Source: an uncultured Lachnospiraceae bacterium (lineage in GTDB: Bacteria > Bacillota > Clostridia > Lachnospirales > Lachnospiraceae). Taken from it: a stretch of 32,982 nucleotides of DNA. The stretch is from the NCBI GenBank assembly GCA_946414825.1, contig CAMKQB010000022.1:1-32982 (forward strand), read 5' to 3'. Under the pieces are notes generated by a model. The model searched no databases. It was not told the origin of the DNA and saw nothing but the letters and a program-made list of their open reading frames with translations. This document shows positions 1-8,201 of the stretch, in pieces (the stretch's first letter is position 1; every line of letters begins with the position of its first letter). Position numbers and translations under genes: made by a program.

Positions 1-1116
1 AAGGCTAAGGTTGAGAACTACAAGGAGCTTGGTCTTAACTCAGAGACAGCTGTAGTATTCAACATCACAAGCCGTGAGCAGGTTATCATCAATACATGGT
101 ATGGTGGAGAGATGAAGAAGGGTATCTTCTCAATGATGAACTACTATCTTCCACTTAAGGGTATTGCAGCAATGCACTGCTCAGCTAACACAGATATGGA
201 CGGAAAGAACACAGCAATCTTCTTCGGTCTTTCAGGAACAGGTAAGACAACACTTTCTACAGATCCTAAGAGACTTCTTATCGGAGATGATGAGCACGGT
301 TGGGATGACAACGGTGTATTCAACTTCGAGGGTGGTTGCTATGCTAAGGTTATCAACCTTGATAAAGAGTCAGAGCCAGATATCTACAACGCTATCAAGA
401 GAGATGCTCTTCTTGAGAACGTAACAGTAGACGGAGCTGGAAAGATTGATTTTGCTGATAAGAGCGTTACAGAGAATACTCGTGTATCATATCCTATCGA
501 GCACATCACAAATATTGCTAAGAATGTAAATGGAAAGTCTTCAGGACCTGATGCTGAAAATGTTATCTTCCTTTCAGCAGATGCTTTCGGAGTACTTCCT
601 CCAGTATCAATCCTTACACCAGAGCAGACACAGTACTACTTCCTTTCAGGATTTACTGCTAAGCTTGCTGGTACAGAGAGAGGTATCACAGAGCCTACAC
701 CTACATTCTCAGCTTGCTTCGGACAGGCGTTCCTTGAGCTTCATCCTACAAAGTATGGTGAGGAGCTTGTTAAGAAGATGCAGAAGAGCGGAGCTAAGGC
801 TTACCTCGTTAACACAGGTTGGAATGGTACAGGAAAGCGTATCTCTATAAAGGATACACGTGGTATCATCGATGCTATCCTGAATGGTGATGTTAATAAG
901 GCTGAGACAAAGAAGATTCCTTACTTCGATTTCGAAGTACCTACATCTCTTCCAGGAGTTGATCCAGCAATCCTTGATCCTCGTGATACATATGCTGAGC
1001 CTGGCGAGTGGGAGGCAAAGGCTAAGGATCTTGCTGAGAGATTCGTAAAGAACTTCAAGAAGTATGAGACAAATGAGACTGGTAAGGCACTTGTTGCTGC
1101 AGGTCCTCAGCTGTAA
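1..1116 (+). CDS. pckA: phosphoenolpyruvate carboxykinase (ATP), 5'-truncated by window edge
   Basis: Interconverts oxaloacetate + ATP and PEP + CO2 + ADP in the cytosol; in fermenters it often runs towards CO2 fixation. The frame is open from base 1 (371 codons, against about 530-540 for the family), so roughly the first 160 residues lie outside the window; the ATG at 112 (the M of YGGEMKKG) is internal. Visible family signatures are [16 protein letters not shown], the PEPCK P-loop [11 protein letters not shown] (about bases 226-258), the metal/nucleotide motif [19 protein letters not shown], and the conserved tail [16 protein letters not shown]. The C-terminus ends in VAAGPQL, as in E. coli PckA. 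It is followed by a strong hairpin terminator, so it ends its transcript. The codon choice is strongly biased (GGT, CTT, ACA), which fits high expression. The assignment is very secure. Confidence 0.97.
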   Translation, partial: KAKVENYKELGLNSETAVVFNITSREQVIINTWYGGEMKKGIFSMMNYYLPLKGIAAMHCSANTDMDGKNTAIFFGLSGTGKTTLSTDPKRLLIGDDEHGWDDNGVFNFEGGCYAKVINLDKESEPDIYNAIKRDALLENVTVDGAGKIDFADKSVTENTRVSYPIEHITNIAKNVNGKSSGPDAENVIFLSADAFGVLPPVSILTPEQTQYYFLSGFTAKLAGTERGITEPTPTFSACFGQAFLELHPTKYGEELVKKMQKSGAKAYLVNTGWNGTGKRISIKDTRGIIDAILNGDVNKAETKKIPYFDFEVPTSLPGVDPAILDPRDTYAEPGEWEAKAKDLAERFVKNFKKYETNETGKALVAAGPQL

Positions 1117-1135
1117 ATCTTATATTAATGATAAT

Positions 1136-1170
1136 AAAGCCCCAGACCATTTGGTCTGGGGCTTTTCGTT
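1136..1170 (+). terminator. Rho-independent terminator after pckA
   Basis: A perfect 13-bp stem (1136-1148 with 1153-1165, core GCCCCAGACC/GGTCTGGGGC) has a 4-base loop ATTT and runs into TTTTCGTTT. It lies 20 bases after the pckA stop. The A-rich 5' side would give a partial U-tract on the other strand, so it may also serve the convergent EF-G-like gene. Confidence 0.92.
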
Positions 1171-1241
1171 TGGATTCTATTTAGATTTTAATATGTTTTT
1201 TTGTTTTGAGGTTTCTTAGGTTATTCTTTGTTTGTTGTTCT

Positions 1242-3317
1242 TTATTCTTTATTCTTGGAAATCTCAATTTCTTTTTTGGCTACTTCATCAGGAGCTTGCT
1301 CGTATCTTGCGAATTCGTAGGAGAAGACTCCCGTTCCTCTAGTCATTGAATTAAGACTAGCATCATACTGATAAAGTTCGATATAAGGAATATCTGCGAC
1401 TATCTCCTGATAACCATCCTCAACAGGATTCATTCCTGTTATCTTACCGCGTCTCTTGCTTAGGTCGCCCATTATATCACCGGTGTATTCATCTGGAAGA
1501 ACAACCTTTAGAGTTGCTATTGGTTCGAGGAGTACTGGAGAAGCCTCCATGAAGCCCTTCTTAAAGGCCTGTTCAGTTGCAACCTTAAAGGCTAGCTCAG
1601 AGGAATCAACACTATGATAGCTGCCATCATAGAGGTTTATCTTAACTCCTATAACTGGATATCCGGCGAGAGGTCCCGACTTTACGGCTTCCATGATTCC
1701 CTTTTCAACGGCAGGAAAGTAGTTCTTAGGAACTGCACCACCAACTACAGTCTGTTCGAATTCATAAGTAGTTTCTCTATCCTTTGCAGGCTCCATAATT
1801 ATCTTTACATGACCGTACTGGCCGTGTCCACCAGACTGCTTCTTATATTTATATTCGGTATCTACCTTCTTCAGTATAGTTTCTTTGAAGGCTATCCTTG
1901 GACGGGATAGTTCAATATCTACCTTGTACTTTTCTTTGAGCATGCTTTGCACAGCATCTAGGTGCTGCTCGCTTATACCATAGATAAGTGTCTGGGCATT
2001 TTCGCTATCATTAACAAGCTTCAGGGTCAGGTCTTCCATAGTGAGCTTGGATAGTGCCTGAGAGATCTTATCCTCGTCTCCCTTCTTGTTAGCGGTATAG
2101 CGTCTATATACGTATGGTTTAGAAATAGGAGTTCTGATATAGGTGACAGGATTCTTTCTAGTAGATAGAGAATCTGTCGTCTGGCTCACAGAAAGCTTTG
2201 CCAGTGCGCCAATATCTCCCGCATGCAGCTCCTTTACTTCTTCGATATTATTTCCTGTAATAACATATATCTTTCCTATTTTCTCATCGGCATCTCTATG
2301 ATAATTAAATAGAACATCATCCGCCTTAAGTACTCCGGAATTAACCTTGATGAGAGAATATTTTCCGATGTATGGATCGGCAATTGTTTTGAAGATATAT
2401 GCCGACTTAGGCTTGGAGAAGTTATAATCGGCCTCAAAAACCTCATTGCTTTCTGTATTTATTCCGGCACATTTACATCTATCTGGACTTGGAAAATATT
2501 TAATGATATCTACCATGAGGGTATACATTCCTCTGGCCAGAGTATTTGAGCCCATAAGAACCGGGACGATAGAACCTTCCTGAACATTTACTCTGAGGGA
2601 CTGTCTTATCTCATCCTCAGAGAATTCTCCGCCATCGAAATATCTCTCCATGAATTCTTCGCTTGTTTCGGCGACAGACTCCATTAGAACATCACGGCAT
2701 ATAGCAAGGTTTTCCTTTGAATATTCCGGAACCTCGAACTTATCTACAGTTCCGTGATTATTCCATCTTTTGGCGCGCTGCTGAATGACATTTACATATC
2801 CGACAAACTGCTCGTTCTCACGGACAGGCAGGTGAAGCGGAGCGATTTTCTTGCCATATAGGTCCTGCAGCTCCTGAACTACCTTTCTATAGCTTGCCTT
2901 ATCTATATCCATATCAGTTACGAAGAACATTCTTGGAAGATTTCTCTTCTCGCAGAGATTCCAGGCACGCTTTGTTCCTGCCTCTATTCCAGCCTTGGCA
3001 GAAATAACTATTATAGCGGCATCTGCAACAGCTGCGGCTTCTTCAGTTTCCCCTATAAAATCAAAAGCCCCTGGGGTATCAAGGATATTTATCTTATATC
3101 CATCCCAGGGAATCGGAATAACTGACGTTCTTATAGATATGCCTCTTTTGATCTCTTCTTTGTCATAATCACTCACAGTGTTACCATTCTCAACACTGCC
3201 CATACGTTTCGTCATGCCAGCAAGATATACCATCGCTTCGACGAGCGATGTTTTGCCGGAGCCCCCATGGCCGAGCAGAACGACATTACGAATTTTGTCC
3301 GTTGTATATACGTTCAT
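1242..3317 (-). CDS. EF-G-like translational GTPase paralogue lacking the catalytic His
   Basis: 691 aa, close to EF-G length. It has an N-terminal GTPase domain, then EF-G domains II-V (for example GGHGQYGHVKI near the start of domain IV and the domain IV/V run to the C-terminus). G1 is GHGGSGKTS (residues 16-24) rather than the AHIDAGKTT of canonical EF-G. G3 is DTPGAFDF (80-87), where EF-G has DTPGHVDF, so the GTPase-activating His is Ala. G4 is TDMD (134-137) instead of NKMD. These departures place it with EF-G-like paralogues (EF-G2/FusA2 type) rather than the housekeeping fusA, and make normal ribosome-stimulated hydrolysis doubtful. The start is supported by AAGGAGG 8 bases upstream on the minus strand. 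It is a single-gene unit, divergent from the membrane-protein genes and convergent with pckA. Its role is unknown to me. Confidence 0.88.
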   Translation of the reverse strand: MNVYTTDKIRNVVLLGHGGSGKTSLVEAMVYLAGMTKRMGSVENGNTVSDYDKEEIKRGISIRTSVIPIPWDGYKINILDTPGAFDFIGETEEAAAVADAAIIVISAKAGIEAGTKRAWNLCEKRNLPRMFFVTDMDIDKASYRKVVQELQDLYGKKIAPLHLPVRENEQFVGYVNVIQQRAKRWNNHGTVDKFEVPEYSKENLAICRDVLMESVAETSEEFMERYFDGGEFSEDEIRQSLRVNVQEGSIVPVLMGSNTLARGMYTLMVDIIKYFPSPDRCKCAGINTESNEVFEADYNFSKPKSAYIFKTIADPYIGKYSLIKVNSGVLKADDVLFNYHRDADEKIGKIYVITGNNIEEVKELHAGDIGALAKLSVSQTTDSLSTRKNPVTYIRTPISKPYVYRRYTANKKGDEDKISQALSKLTMEDLTLKLVNDSENAQTLIYGISEQHLDAVQSMLKEKYKVDIELSRPRIAFKETILKKVDTEYKYKKQSGGHGQYGHVKIIMEPAKDRETTYEFEQTVVGGAVPKNYFPAVEKGIMEAVKSGPLAGYPVIGVKINLYDGSYHSVDSSELAFKVATEQAFKKGFMEASPVLLEPIATLKVVLPDEYTGDIMGDLSKRRGKITGMNPVEDGYQEIVADIPYIELYQYDASLNSMTRGTGVFSYEFARYEQAPDEVAKKEIEISKNKE

Positions 3318-3477
3318 AAAGTAACCTCCTTCTATGTAGTCAATGCTCTAAGCTTACTAACCCCAAAGCTTATGAGCCCCATCAGTATCTCTATTATACA
3401 ATATTCTATGATATTTGTCTGTATAGACTGTACATTTTTTAGACCTTTTTCTTCTTCATTTTCTGCCGGTTTTGAAG

Positions 3478-3483
3478 TATAAT
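3478..3483 (+). promoter_or_regulatory. candidate -10 box for the 3543 gene
   Basis: A perfect TATAAT stands 60 bases before the start codon at 3543, inside the 225-base divergent region 3318-3542. At 17-base spacing the -35 position (3455-3460, TTCATT) is a poor match, so this is a moderate candidate. I see no other clear element in the divergent region beyond the EF-G-like gene's ribosome site. Confidence 0.4.
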
Positions 3484-3542
3484 GTTAATCGACTATTTGA
3501 GAAAAGGGGAGCGGCGTCTGATCGCCCAAGTAGATAATAAAG

Positions 3543-3959
3543 ATGTTAAAAAATATTATTGGGGTAGCATTTATAATAATCTTCTTAGTTGAACTGTTTT
3601 TTGCTACCGCCGGAAGTGCTCATAGAAAGAAACGTAAGCTTAAGGGCTGGAATGTAGTAACGGGCAAGATCAAGTCAATGGAAAAGATTTACGACGAAAT
3701 GACACATAAGCCTGTGATCGAGATGACGATTAAGACAAAGGGTGGAAATACTGTTTATGCTAAACAGAGTCCGATGTTCTGCTGCTACGAAAAAGGTGAA
3801 GAGGTTGAACTTATAGAGAAGGACGGAGTTCACCGATTTATAGGAAATGACAGAGTTCATAAAAAGGGTGTTAAGGAAACAATTATTGGTGTAGTTCCAT
3901 TTCTGGTTCTTGTAGGACTTGCGGCACTTATTAGTTATCTATCGCATATATGGAGCTAA
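3543..3959 (+). CDS. small two-TM membrane protein, DUF3592-like
   Basis: 138 aa. An N-terminal hydrophobic helix (about 3-23) is followed by a basic patch (AHRKKRKLKG), a soluble beta-rich segment of about 80 residues (about 38-108, containing VVTGKIKSMEKIYDE and KGEEVELIEKDG), and a C-terminal helix (about 113-135). This TM / short beta domain / TM layout resembles DUF3592-type proteins, which have no firm function. The ribosome site is weak: the nearest purine run is GAAAAGGGGAG, about 30 bases upstream, so the start is the first in-frame ATG rather than a proven one. It sits 27 bases before the Lys/Ala-rich gene and is probably co-transcribed with it. Confidence 0.65.
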   Translation: MLKNIIGVAFIIIFLVELFFATAGSAHRKKRKLKGWNVVTGKIKSMEKIYDEMTHKPVIEMTIKTKGGNTVYAKQSPMFCCYEKGEEVELIEKDGVHRFIGNDRVHKKGVKETIIGVVPFLVLVGLAALISYLSHIWS

Positions 3960-3986
3960 AGAATCTTAAACGGATTAGGAGGACGT

Positions 3987-4244
3987 ATGGAGAAGAATGG
4001 AGTAACACGTGCCAAGAAGGCAGTAAGTATAGCAAAGAAAGAAGCCAAGAAGGCTCGTAAGAAAGAGAAGAAGGCGGCCAAGAAGGCAGAGAAGAGAGAA
4101 CGCAAGGATATTAGAGCTGCATATACAAAGGCTCTTAAGGCTCAAAATACCGACAAGATGCTCGCTATACTGGCGATTCTTCTCACATTGCTTCCTATTG
4201 CGGCTCAGTTTATATCTGACCTGATAGAGGACAAAAAGAAATAA
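3987..4244 (+). CDS. Lys/Ala-rich small tail-anchored membrane protein, unknown function
   Basis: 85 aa, supported by AGGAGG 5 bases before the ATG. Residues about 8-45 are almost entirely Lys, Ala, Glu and Arg (for example KKEAKKARKKEKKAAKKAEK), predicted to be a strongly basic helix. A hydrophobic segment (about 58-78, MLAILAILLTLLPIAAQFIS) and a charged tail LIEDKKK follow. This fits a C-terminally anchored protein with a cytoplasmic polybasic helix that could touch nucleic acid, lipid headgroups or the ribosome; that is a guess. An antisense open frame of similar length (3975-4250) is rejected because only this strand has a ribosome site. I do not recognise the family. Confidence 0.6.
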   Translation: MEKNGVTRAKKAVSIAKKEAKKARKKEKKAAKKAEKRERKDIRAAYTKALKAQNTDKMLAILAILLTLLPIAAQFISDLIEDKKK

Positions 4245-4250
4245 GCTCAA

Positions 4251-4279
4251 TTGAAAAGAGCTTCTAAATATGATAAATT
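4251..4279 (+). promoter_or_regulatory. candidate promoter for ptb-buk
   Basis: TTGAAA (4251-4256), a 17-base spacer, then TAAATT (4274-4279) preceded by an extended -10 TGA. It lies 41 bases before the ptb start codon. It is read by eye against sigma-A consensus. Confidence 0.5.
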
Positions 4280-4319
4280 AATTCTCAGCGTTAAATGAGA
4301 TGAAAGGTGGAAAAATTAG

Positions 4320-5234
4320 ATGAGTAAGAGTTTCGACGACCTTCTTGACAGATTATCCCAGGTCGAGAAGAAGAAGGTTTCTGTAGCAGTTGCTCAGGAT
4401 GATGAAGTACTTTTAGCAGTAAAGGCTGCTAAGGAGAAAGAGATAGCGGATTCTATCCTTGTAGGTGATGTGGATAAAATTAAGCCTATAGCGGATGAGA
4501 TAGGAATGGATCTCAACGACTATGAGGTTATAGATGTAAAGGATCCTATTGAGGCGTCTCTTGCTGCAGTTAAGCTTGTTCATGATGGCAAGGCTGATAT
4601 GTATATGAAGGGTCTTATTGATACAAAGGATTTTCTTCGTTCAGTTCTTGATAAAGAGGTTGGCCTTCGAACAGGAAAGCCACTCAGTCATGTATGTGTA
4701 TTCGAGATGGAGGGCGTTGATCATTTGCTCTTCCTTACAGACGTGGCTTTTGTTCCATATCCTACACTTGAGGATAAGGCAAATATCATAAATAATACGG
4801 TTGCTATCTGTAACGCCTGTGGAATAGATAATCCTAAGGTTGCACCTCTTGCAGCTGTTGAGGTTGTAAATCCTAAGATGCCTGAAACTGTTGAGGCAGA
4901 CGAGCTTCGTCAGATGAATGAAAGAGGCGAGATAACAGGTTGTATAGTTGATGGACCTCTGTCCCTTGATCTTGCTACATGTCCAGAGGCTGCTCAGCAT
5001 AAGGGCGCAACAGGACGTAAGATTGTTGGTGATGCAGATGTGCTTCTGTTCCCTGATATTCATGCAGGAAATATTCTCTACAAGGGTTTGGTGCATTTTG
5101 CTAAGGTTAAGAATGGTAACCTTATCACAGGTACAGCCGCACCGGTTATCCTGACATCACGTTCAGACAGCTTTGAAGTTAAGGTTAATTCACTGGCGCT
5201 CGGAGTGCTCGTTGCAGATTCACTAAAGAAGTAA
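4320..5234 (+). CDS. ptb: phosphate butyryltransferase
   Basis: 304 aa, the usual length for Ptb. It converts butyryl-CoA + Pi to butyryl phosphate + CoA in the cytosol, the penultimate step of butyrate formation. Family marks of the phosphate acetyl/butyryltransferase fold include MYMKGLIDTKDFLRSVLDKE, GLRTGKPLSHVCVFE, VDGPLSLDLA, LLFPDIHAGNILYKGL and the C-terminal TSRSDSFEVKVNSLALGVLVA. The start is preceded by AAAGGTGG. The butyrate kinase gene follows 47 bases later, and that pairing separates it from a phosphotransacetylase (which would sit beside ackA). The substrate could include other short branched acyl-CoAs, but butyryl-CoA is the normal partner. Confidence 0.93.
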   Translation: MSKSFDDLLDRLSQVEKKKVSVAVAQDDEVLLAVKAAKEKEIADSILVGDVDKIKPIADEIGMDLNDYEVIDVKDPIEASLAAVKLVHDGKADMYMKGLIDTKDFLRSVLDKEVGLRTGKPLSHVCVFEMEGVDHLLFLTDVAFVPYPTLEDKANIINNTVAICNACGIDNPKVAPLAAVEVVNPKMPETVEADELRQMNERGEITGCIVDGPLSLDLATCPEAAQHKGATGRKIVGDADVLLFPDIHAGNILYKGLVHFAKVKNGNLITGTAAPVILTSRSDSFEVKVNSLALGVLVADSLKK

Positions 5235-5281
5235 GCGTTGCAAATAAAGTGAAGAATCAATAAGTATATGGAGAGAAGAAA

Positions 5282-6343
5282 ATGATAAAGTCACTTATTA
5301 TCAACCCAGGTTCAACTTCTACAAAGCTGGGTATATTTGAAGATGAGAAACTGGTGTCTGAAGAGACACTTAGACATACAACTGAGGAAATAGCTCAGTT
5401 TGAGAAGATAGTAGATCAGGTTGATTTCCGTAAGGGAATGATCCTGGACTTCCTTGCTGAAAAGGGAGAGGATATAAAGAGCTTCAATGTAATAGTAGGT
5501 CGTGGCGGACTTCTGAAGCCTATTCCAAGTGGAACCTACGCGGTAACAGATAAGCTGATAGAGGATCTGAAGATTGGCGTTGGTGGTGAGCATGCCTCTA
5601 ACCTCGGTGGTATCCTTGCGAAGGGGATAGCTGATGAGATAGGAGTTCCTTCCTATATTGTAGATCCTGTTGTTGTTGATGAGCTGGAGCCGGTTGCCAG
5701 AATATCAGGTGTTCCTGAGCTTCCAAGAGTTTCTATATTTCATGCCCTCAATCAGAAGGCTGTTGCTAAGAGATATGCAAAGGAAGTAGGAAAAGCTTAT
5801 GAGGACCTGAACCTAATCGTAGTTCATATGGGCGGCGGTGTATCTGTTGGGGCTCATACAGGCGGAAGAATAGTTGATGTATTCAATGCACTTTCCGGAG
5901 AGGGAGCATTTTCTCCTGAGAGAGCGGGTGGGGTTCCACCGGCAGCTCTTGTTGAAATGTGTTTCTCAGGAGAATATACTAAGGATGAGATTAAGAAGAA
6001 GCTCATCGGAAATGGCGGCTACAATGCTCTTGTTGGAACTAACAATGCTCAAGAGGTTTATAAGCGCAGCCTTACAGATGAAAAAGTAAAGCTTGTATTT
6101 GACGCATTCATTTATCAGGTAAGCAAGGATATCGGAGCTATGTCAACAGTTCTCAAGGGTAAGGTTGACCAGATCATCCTTACTGGAGGAATTGCCTACG
6201 GCGAGCAGGTAACAAGTGATATCAAGGATAGAGTCAGCTTTATCGCTCCTGTCACAGTTTATCCTGGAGAGGATGAACTGCTTGCTCTTGCACAGGGGGC
6301 ACTTCGCGTGATGAATGGCGAGGAAGAAGCTAAAATATATTAA
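5282..6343 (+). CDS. buk: butyrate kinase
   Basis: 353 aa, matching the usual Buk length (about 355). It transfers phosphate from butyryl phosphate to ADP, giving butyrate and ATP. It belongs to the acetate/butyrate kinase branch of the ASKHA fold: the phosphate-1 loop is NPGSTSTK (8-15), there is a [11 protein letters not shown] motif, then [20 protein letters not shown] and the adenosine-loop LTGGIAYGE. The ribosome site is GGAGAGAAGAAA directly before the ATG. It lies downstream of ptb in one operon. A Ptb-Buk route, rather than butyryl-CoA:acetate CoA-transferase, is typical of Butyrivibrio, Coprococcus and clostridia. Confidence 0.95.
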   Translation: MIKSLIINPGSTSTKLGIFEDEKLVSEETLRHTTEEIAQFEKIVDQVDFRKGMILDFLAEKGEDIKSFNVIVGRGGLLKPIPSGTYAVTDKLIEDLKIGVGGEHASNLGGILAKGIADEIGVPSYIVDPVVVDELEPVARISGVPELPRVSIFHALNQKAVAKRYAKEVGKAYEDLNLIVVHMGGGVSVGAHTGGRIVDVFNALSGEGAFSPERAGGVPPAALVEMCFSGEYTKDEIKKKLIGNGGYNALVGTNNAQEVYKRSLTDEKVKLVFDAFIYQVSKDIGAMSTVLKGKVDQIILTGGIAYGEQVTSDIKDRVSFIAPVTVYPGEDELLALAQGALRVMNGEEEAKIY

Positions 6344-6365
6344 TCAAAAGATTCGAGGTAGATAA

Positions 6366-7361
6366 GTGTTATACGGATTACTTAGCAAACACATAGCGGA
6401 TAGATTTGTTGTGCTGATTGCAGCAGGCTTTGCGTTCCTGCTTACATATGCGCTTCTGGTTCGTCCATTTGGATTTCTTCCAAGGGACGGCGGCAAGTTT
6501 GTAACAGATGCAAAGGGGAATAAAGTAGAGGTAAATAAAGCATCAAACGGAAAGGTTACCGGCGTCGGAATACTGATGATTCTGGTATATGTCATTTCAA
6601 TCCTTCTATTTATCCCTATAACTCTTGCTTATGACAAGTGTTTCGTTATTATGCTTGCGCTAACAGTTGTAATGATGATAACAGGATATCTGGATGATGC
6701 AGCCAAGGCTCCTTGGGGAGAGCTTATCAAGGGAATACTTGATTTTGTTCTTGCAGTAATTGCGGCGATTACATTTGTTATATATAACTCCACAGATGTT
6801 CAGCTGTTCAGTCTGCATTTCCACATTCCAAAGGTTCTCTATGTTATACTTGCGGTAGCACTTATCTGGGGCTCAATAAATGTAACTAATTGTTCAGATG
6901 GTATAGATGGACTGTGTGGAACAGTTTCTATTATAGAGCTGTTTGCATTCTCTATGATATTCGGGACACAGCTGGCTAAGTTCTCAGTGATGTCAGTGAT
7001 CATGTCCTTCGTTCTTGTGGCATATCTTGCTTTCAACTGGACTCCAAGTAAGGTTCTGATGGGAGATGCAGGTTCCCGTGCAATAGGCTTCCTGATAGCT
7101 ATTCTTGCTATGAAGTCAGGTCATCCATTTGCATTTATACTGCTGTCTCTTGTATTCCTGTTTGACGGAGGCCTTGGTCTTCTGAAGCTTGCTGTACTGA
7201 GAGTATTTAAGATTAATTTGTTTAAGAATGTCAGATTCCCCTTCCATGATCACATGAAGAAGAATCTGAAGATAAATAATGTTGGAATAGTGGTTATTTT
7301 TGCGGTTTGCGAGATAGTAATGGTTGTTATTACAGGGGTTATTGTTCATGTTTGCGGATGA
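6366..7361 (+). CDS. MraY-family phospho-N-acetylmuramoyl-pentapeptide transferase-like protein
   Basis: 331 aa, polytopic (about ten hydrophobic helices), starting at GTG after CGAGGTAG. MraY/WecA-family enzymes move a sugar phosphate from a UDP-sugar to undecaprenyl phosphate at the inner membrane face. Catalytic-loop motifs are present: LDDAAK (109-114), NCSDGIDGL (175-183; MraY usually NxTDGLDGL) and GDAGSRAIG (233-241; usually GDTGSLALG). The MraY C-terminal HHH motif is replaced by HDHMKKN (294-300). It lies outside any division/cell-wall cluster, 22 bases after buk, and overlaps aroD. It could be the only MraY of a lineage with this variant, or a second polyprenyl-phosphate transferase for teichoic acid or surface polysaccharide; I cannot decide from the window. 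Confidence 0.82.
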   Translation: MLYGLLSKHIADRFVVLIAAGFAFLLTYALLVRPFGFLPRDGGKFVTDAKGNKVEVNKASNGKVTGVGILMILVYVISILLFIPITLAYDKCFVIMLALTVVMMITGYLDDAAKAPWGELIKGILDFVLAVIAAITFVIYNSTDVQLFSLHFHIPKVLYVILAVALIWGSINVTNCSDGIDGLCGTVSIIELFAFSMIFGTQLAKFSVMSVIMSFVLVAYLAFNWTPSKVLMGDAGSRAIGFLIAILAMKSGHPFAFILLSLVFLFDGGLGLLKLAVLRVFKINLFKNVRFPFHDHMKKNLKINNVGIVVIFAVCEIVMVVITGVIVHVCG

Positions 7362-8160
7362 CAACAGTAAAACATTTACAATCAAAGAATATACCTTCGG
7401 AAATGGCACTCCCCGCATCTGTGTTCCTGTGATAGGACGAACGGATGAGGAGATAATAAATCATGCTCGGATTATAAGAGCTGAACTGGATAGACTGGAT
7501 GCCAAGTATCCGGACAGGGAAGATCTGAAGGTTGCTGTTATAGAATGGAGATCGGACTTCTATAACGATGTTGCTACGCCTGAAAAAGTAACAGCTGTTT
7601 TGGAAAAACTTAGAGAAACCTTTGAAGATAGACTACTTCTCTTCACCTTTAGAAGCGAGGAACAGGGCGGAGAGCTTCGCCATGACAGAGTTGGCACACA
7701 TCTGGAAAATGTATATAAAAATGTAATAATGTCCGGGCTGGTTGATCTGGTGGATGTAGAGGCAGTCGTTGGAAATTATAATATCGCCCGCGCCACCACA
7801 GGTGCTCATAAGGGTGGAGTCGGAGTTATTCTTTCCTATCATGATTTCTACAAGACTCCTCATGATATGGATATAGAAGAGAAGCTTAGGCAGATGGAGA
7901 TTCTCGGCGGCGATATACTTAAGATTGCTGTTATGCCTAAGAATGAGTTTGATACTAGAAGACTTATGGAGCTTAATAAAAAGGTTGTGGCTGAGAGATA
8001 TAGACCGGTTGCTCTTATATCTATGGGAGATATTGGTGTAATTTCTCGAATCAAGGGAAAGGAAACAGGCTCTGCACTAACCTTTGCTTCAATAGGAATG
8101 GAGAGTGCTCCGGGACAAATGGAGGCAGACGACTTAATAGCGATGCTGGCTAATCAGTAA
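7348..8160 (+). CDS. aroD: 3-dehydroquinate dehydratase, type I
   Basis: Third step of the shikimate pathway: 3-dehydroquinate to 3-dehydroshikimate through a Schiff base. The start chosen is ATG at 7348 (270 aa), with CAGGGG upstream and inside the preceding gene; an in-frame TTG at 7324 is less likely. Type I residues are all visible: EWRSDF (66-71), FTFRSE (99-104), SYHDF with the general base His165, ILKIAVMP with the Schiff-base Lys192, SMGDIGVISR (Arg234), SALTFAS (Ser242) and APGQM (Gln257). The 14-base overlap with the MraY-like gene suggests translational coupling, although the two enzymes are not in one pathway. It ends at a bidirectional terminator. Confidence 0.95.
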   Translation: MFADDNSKTFTIKEYTFGNGTPRICVPVIGRTDEEIINHARIIRAELDRLDAKYPDREDLKVAVIEWRSDFYNDVATPEKVTAVLEKLRETFEDRLLLFTFRSEEQGGELRHDRVGTHLENVYKNVIMSGLVDLVDVEAVVGNYNIARATTGAHKGGVGVILSYHDFYKTPHDMDIEEKLRQMEILGGDILKIAVMPKNEFDTRRLMELNKKVVAERYRPVALISMGDIGVISRIKGKETGSALTFASIGMESAPGQMEADDLIAMLANQ

Positions 8161-8190
8161 AAAAGAGGGATGCAGTGCATCCCTCTTTTT
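8160..8190. terminator. bidirectional terminator between aroD and the oxidoreductase gene
   Basis: A perfect 14-bp stem, AAAAAGAGGGATGC / GCATCCCTCTTTTT, with a 3-base loop. A runs on one side and T runs on the other give a U-tract on both strands, fitting the convergent genes ending at 8160 (+) and 8202 (-). Confidence 0.92.
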
Positions 8191-8201
8191 GATATATAAC
8201 T

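Noticed and set aside
112-1116. Start of pckA at the ATG at 112
   Set aside because: The same frame is open and family-like back to base 1 (…[12 protein letters not shown] precedes that Met), so the gene is cut by the window edge.
3975-4250. Minus-strand 91-aa Leu-rich frame
   Set aside because: It is the antisense of the Lys/Ala-rich gene (AAG becomes CTT); only the plus strand has AGGAGG before its start.
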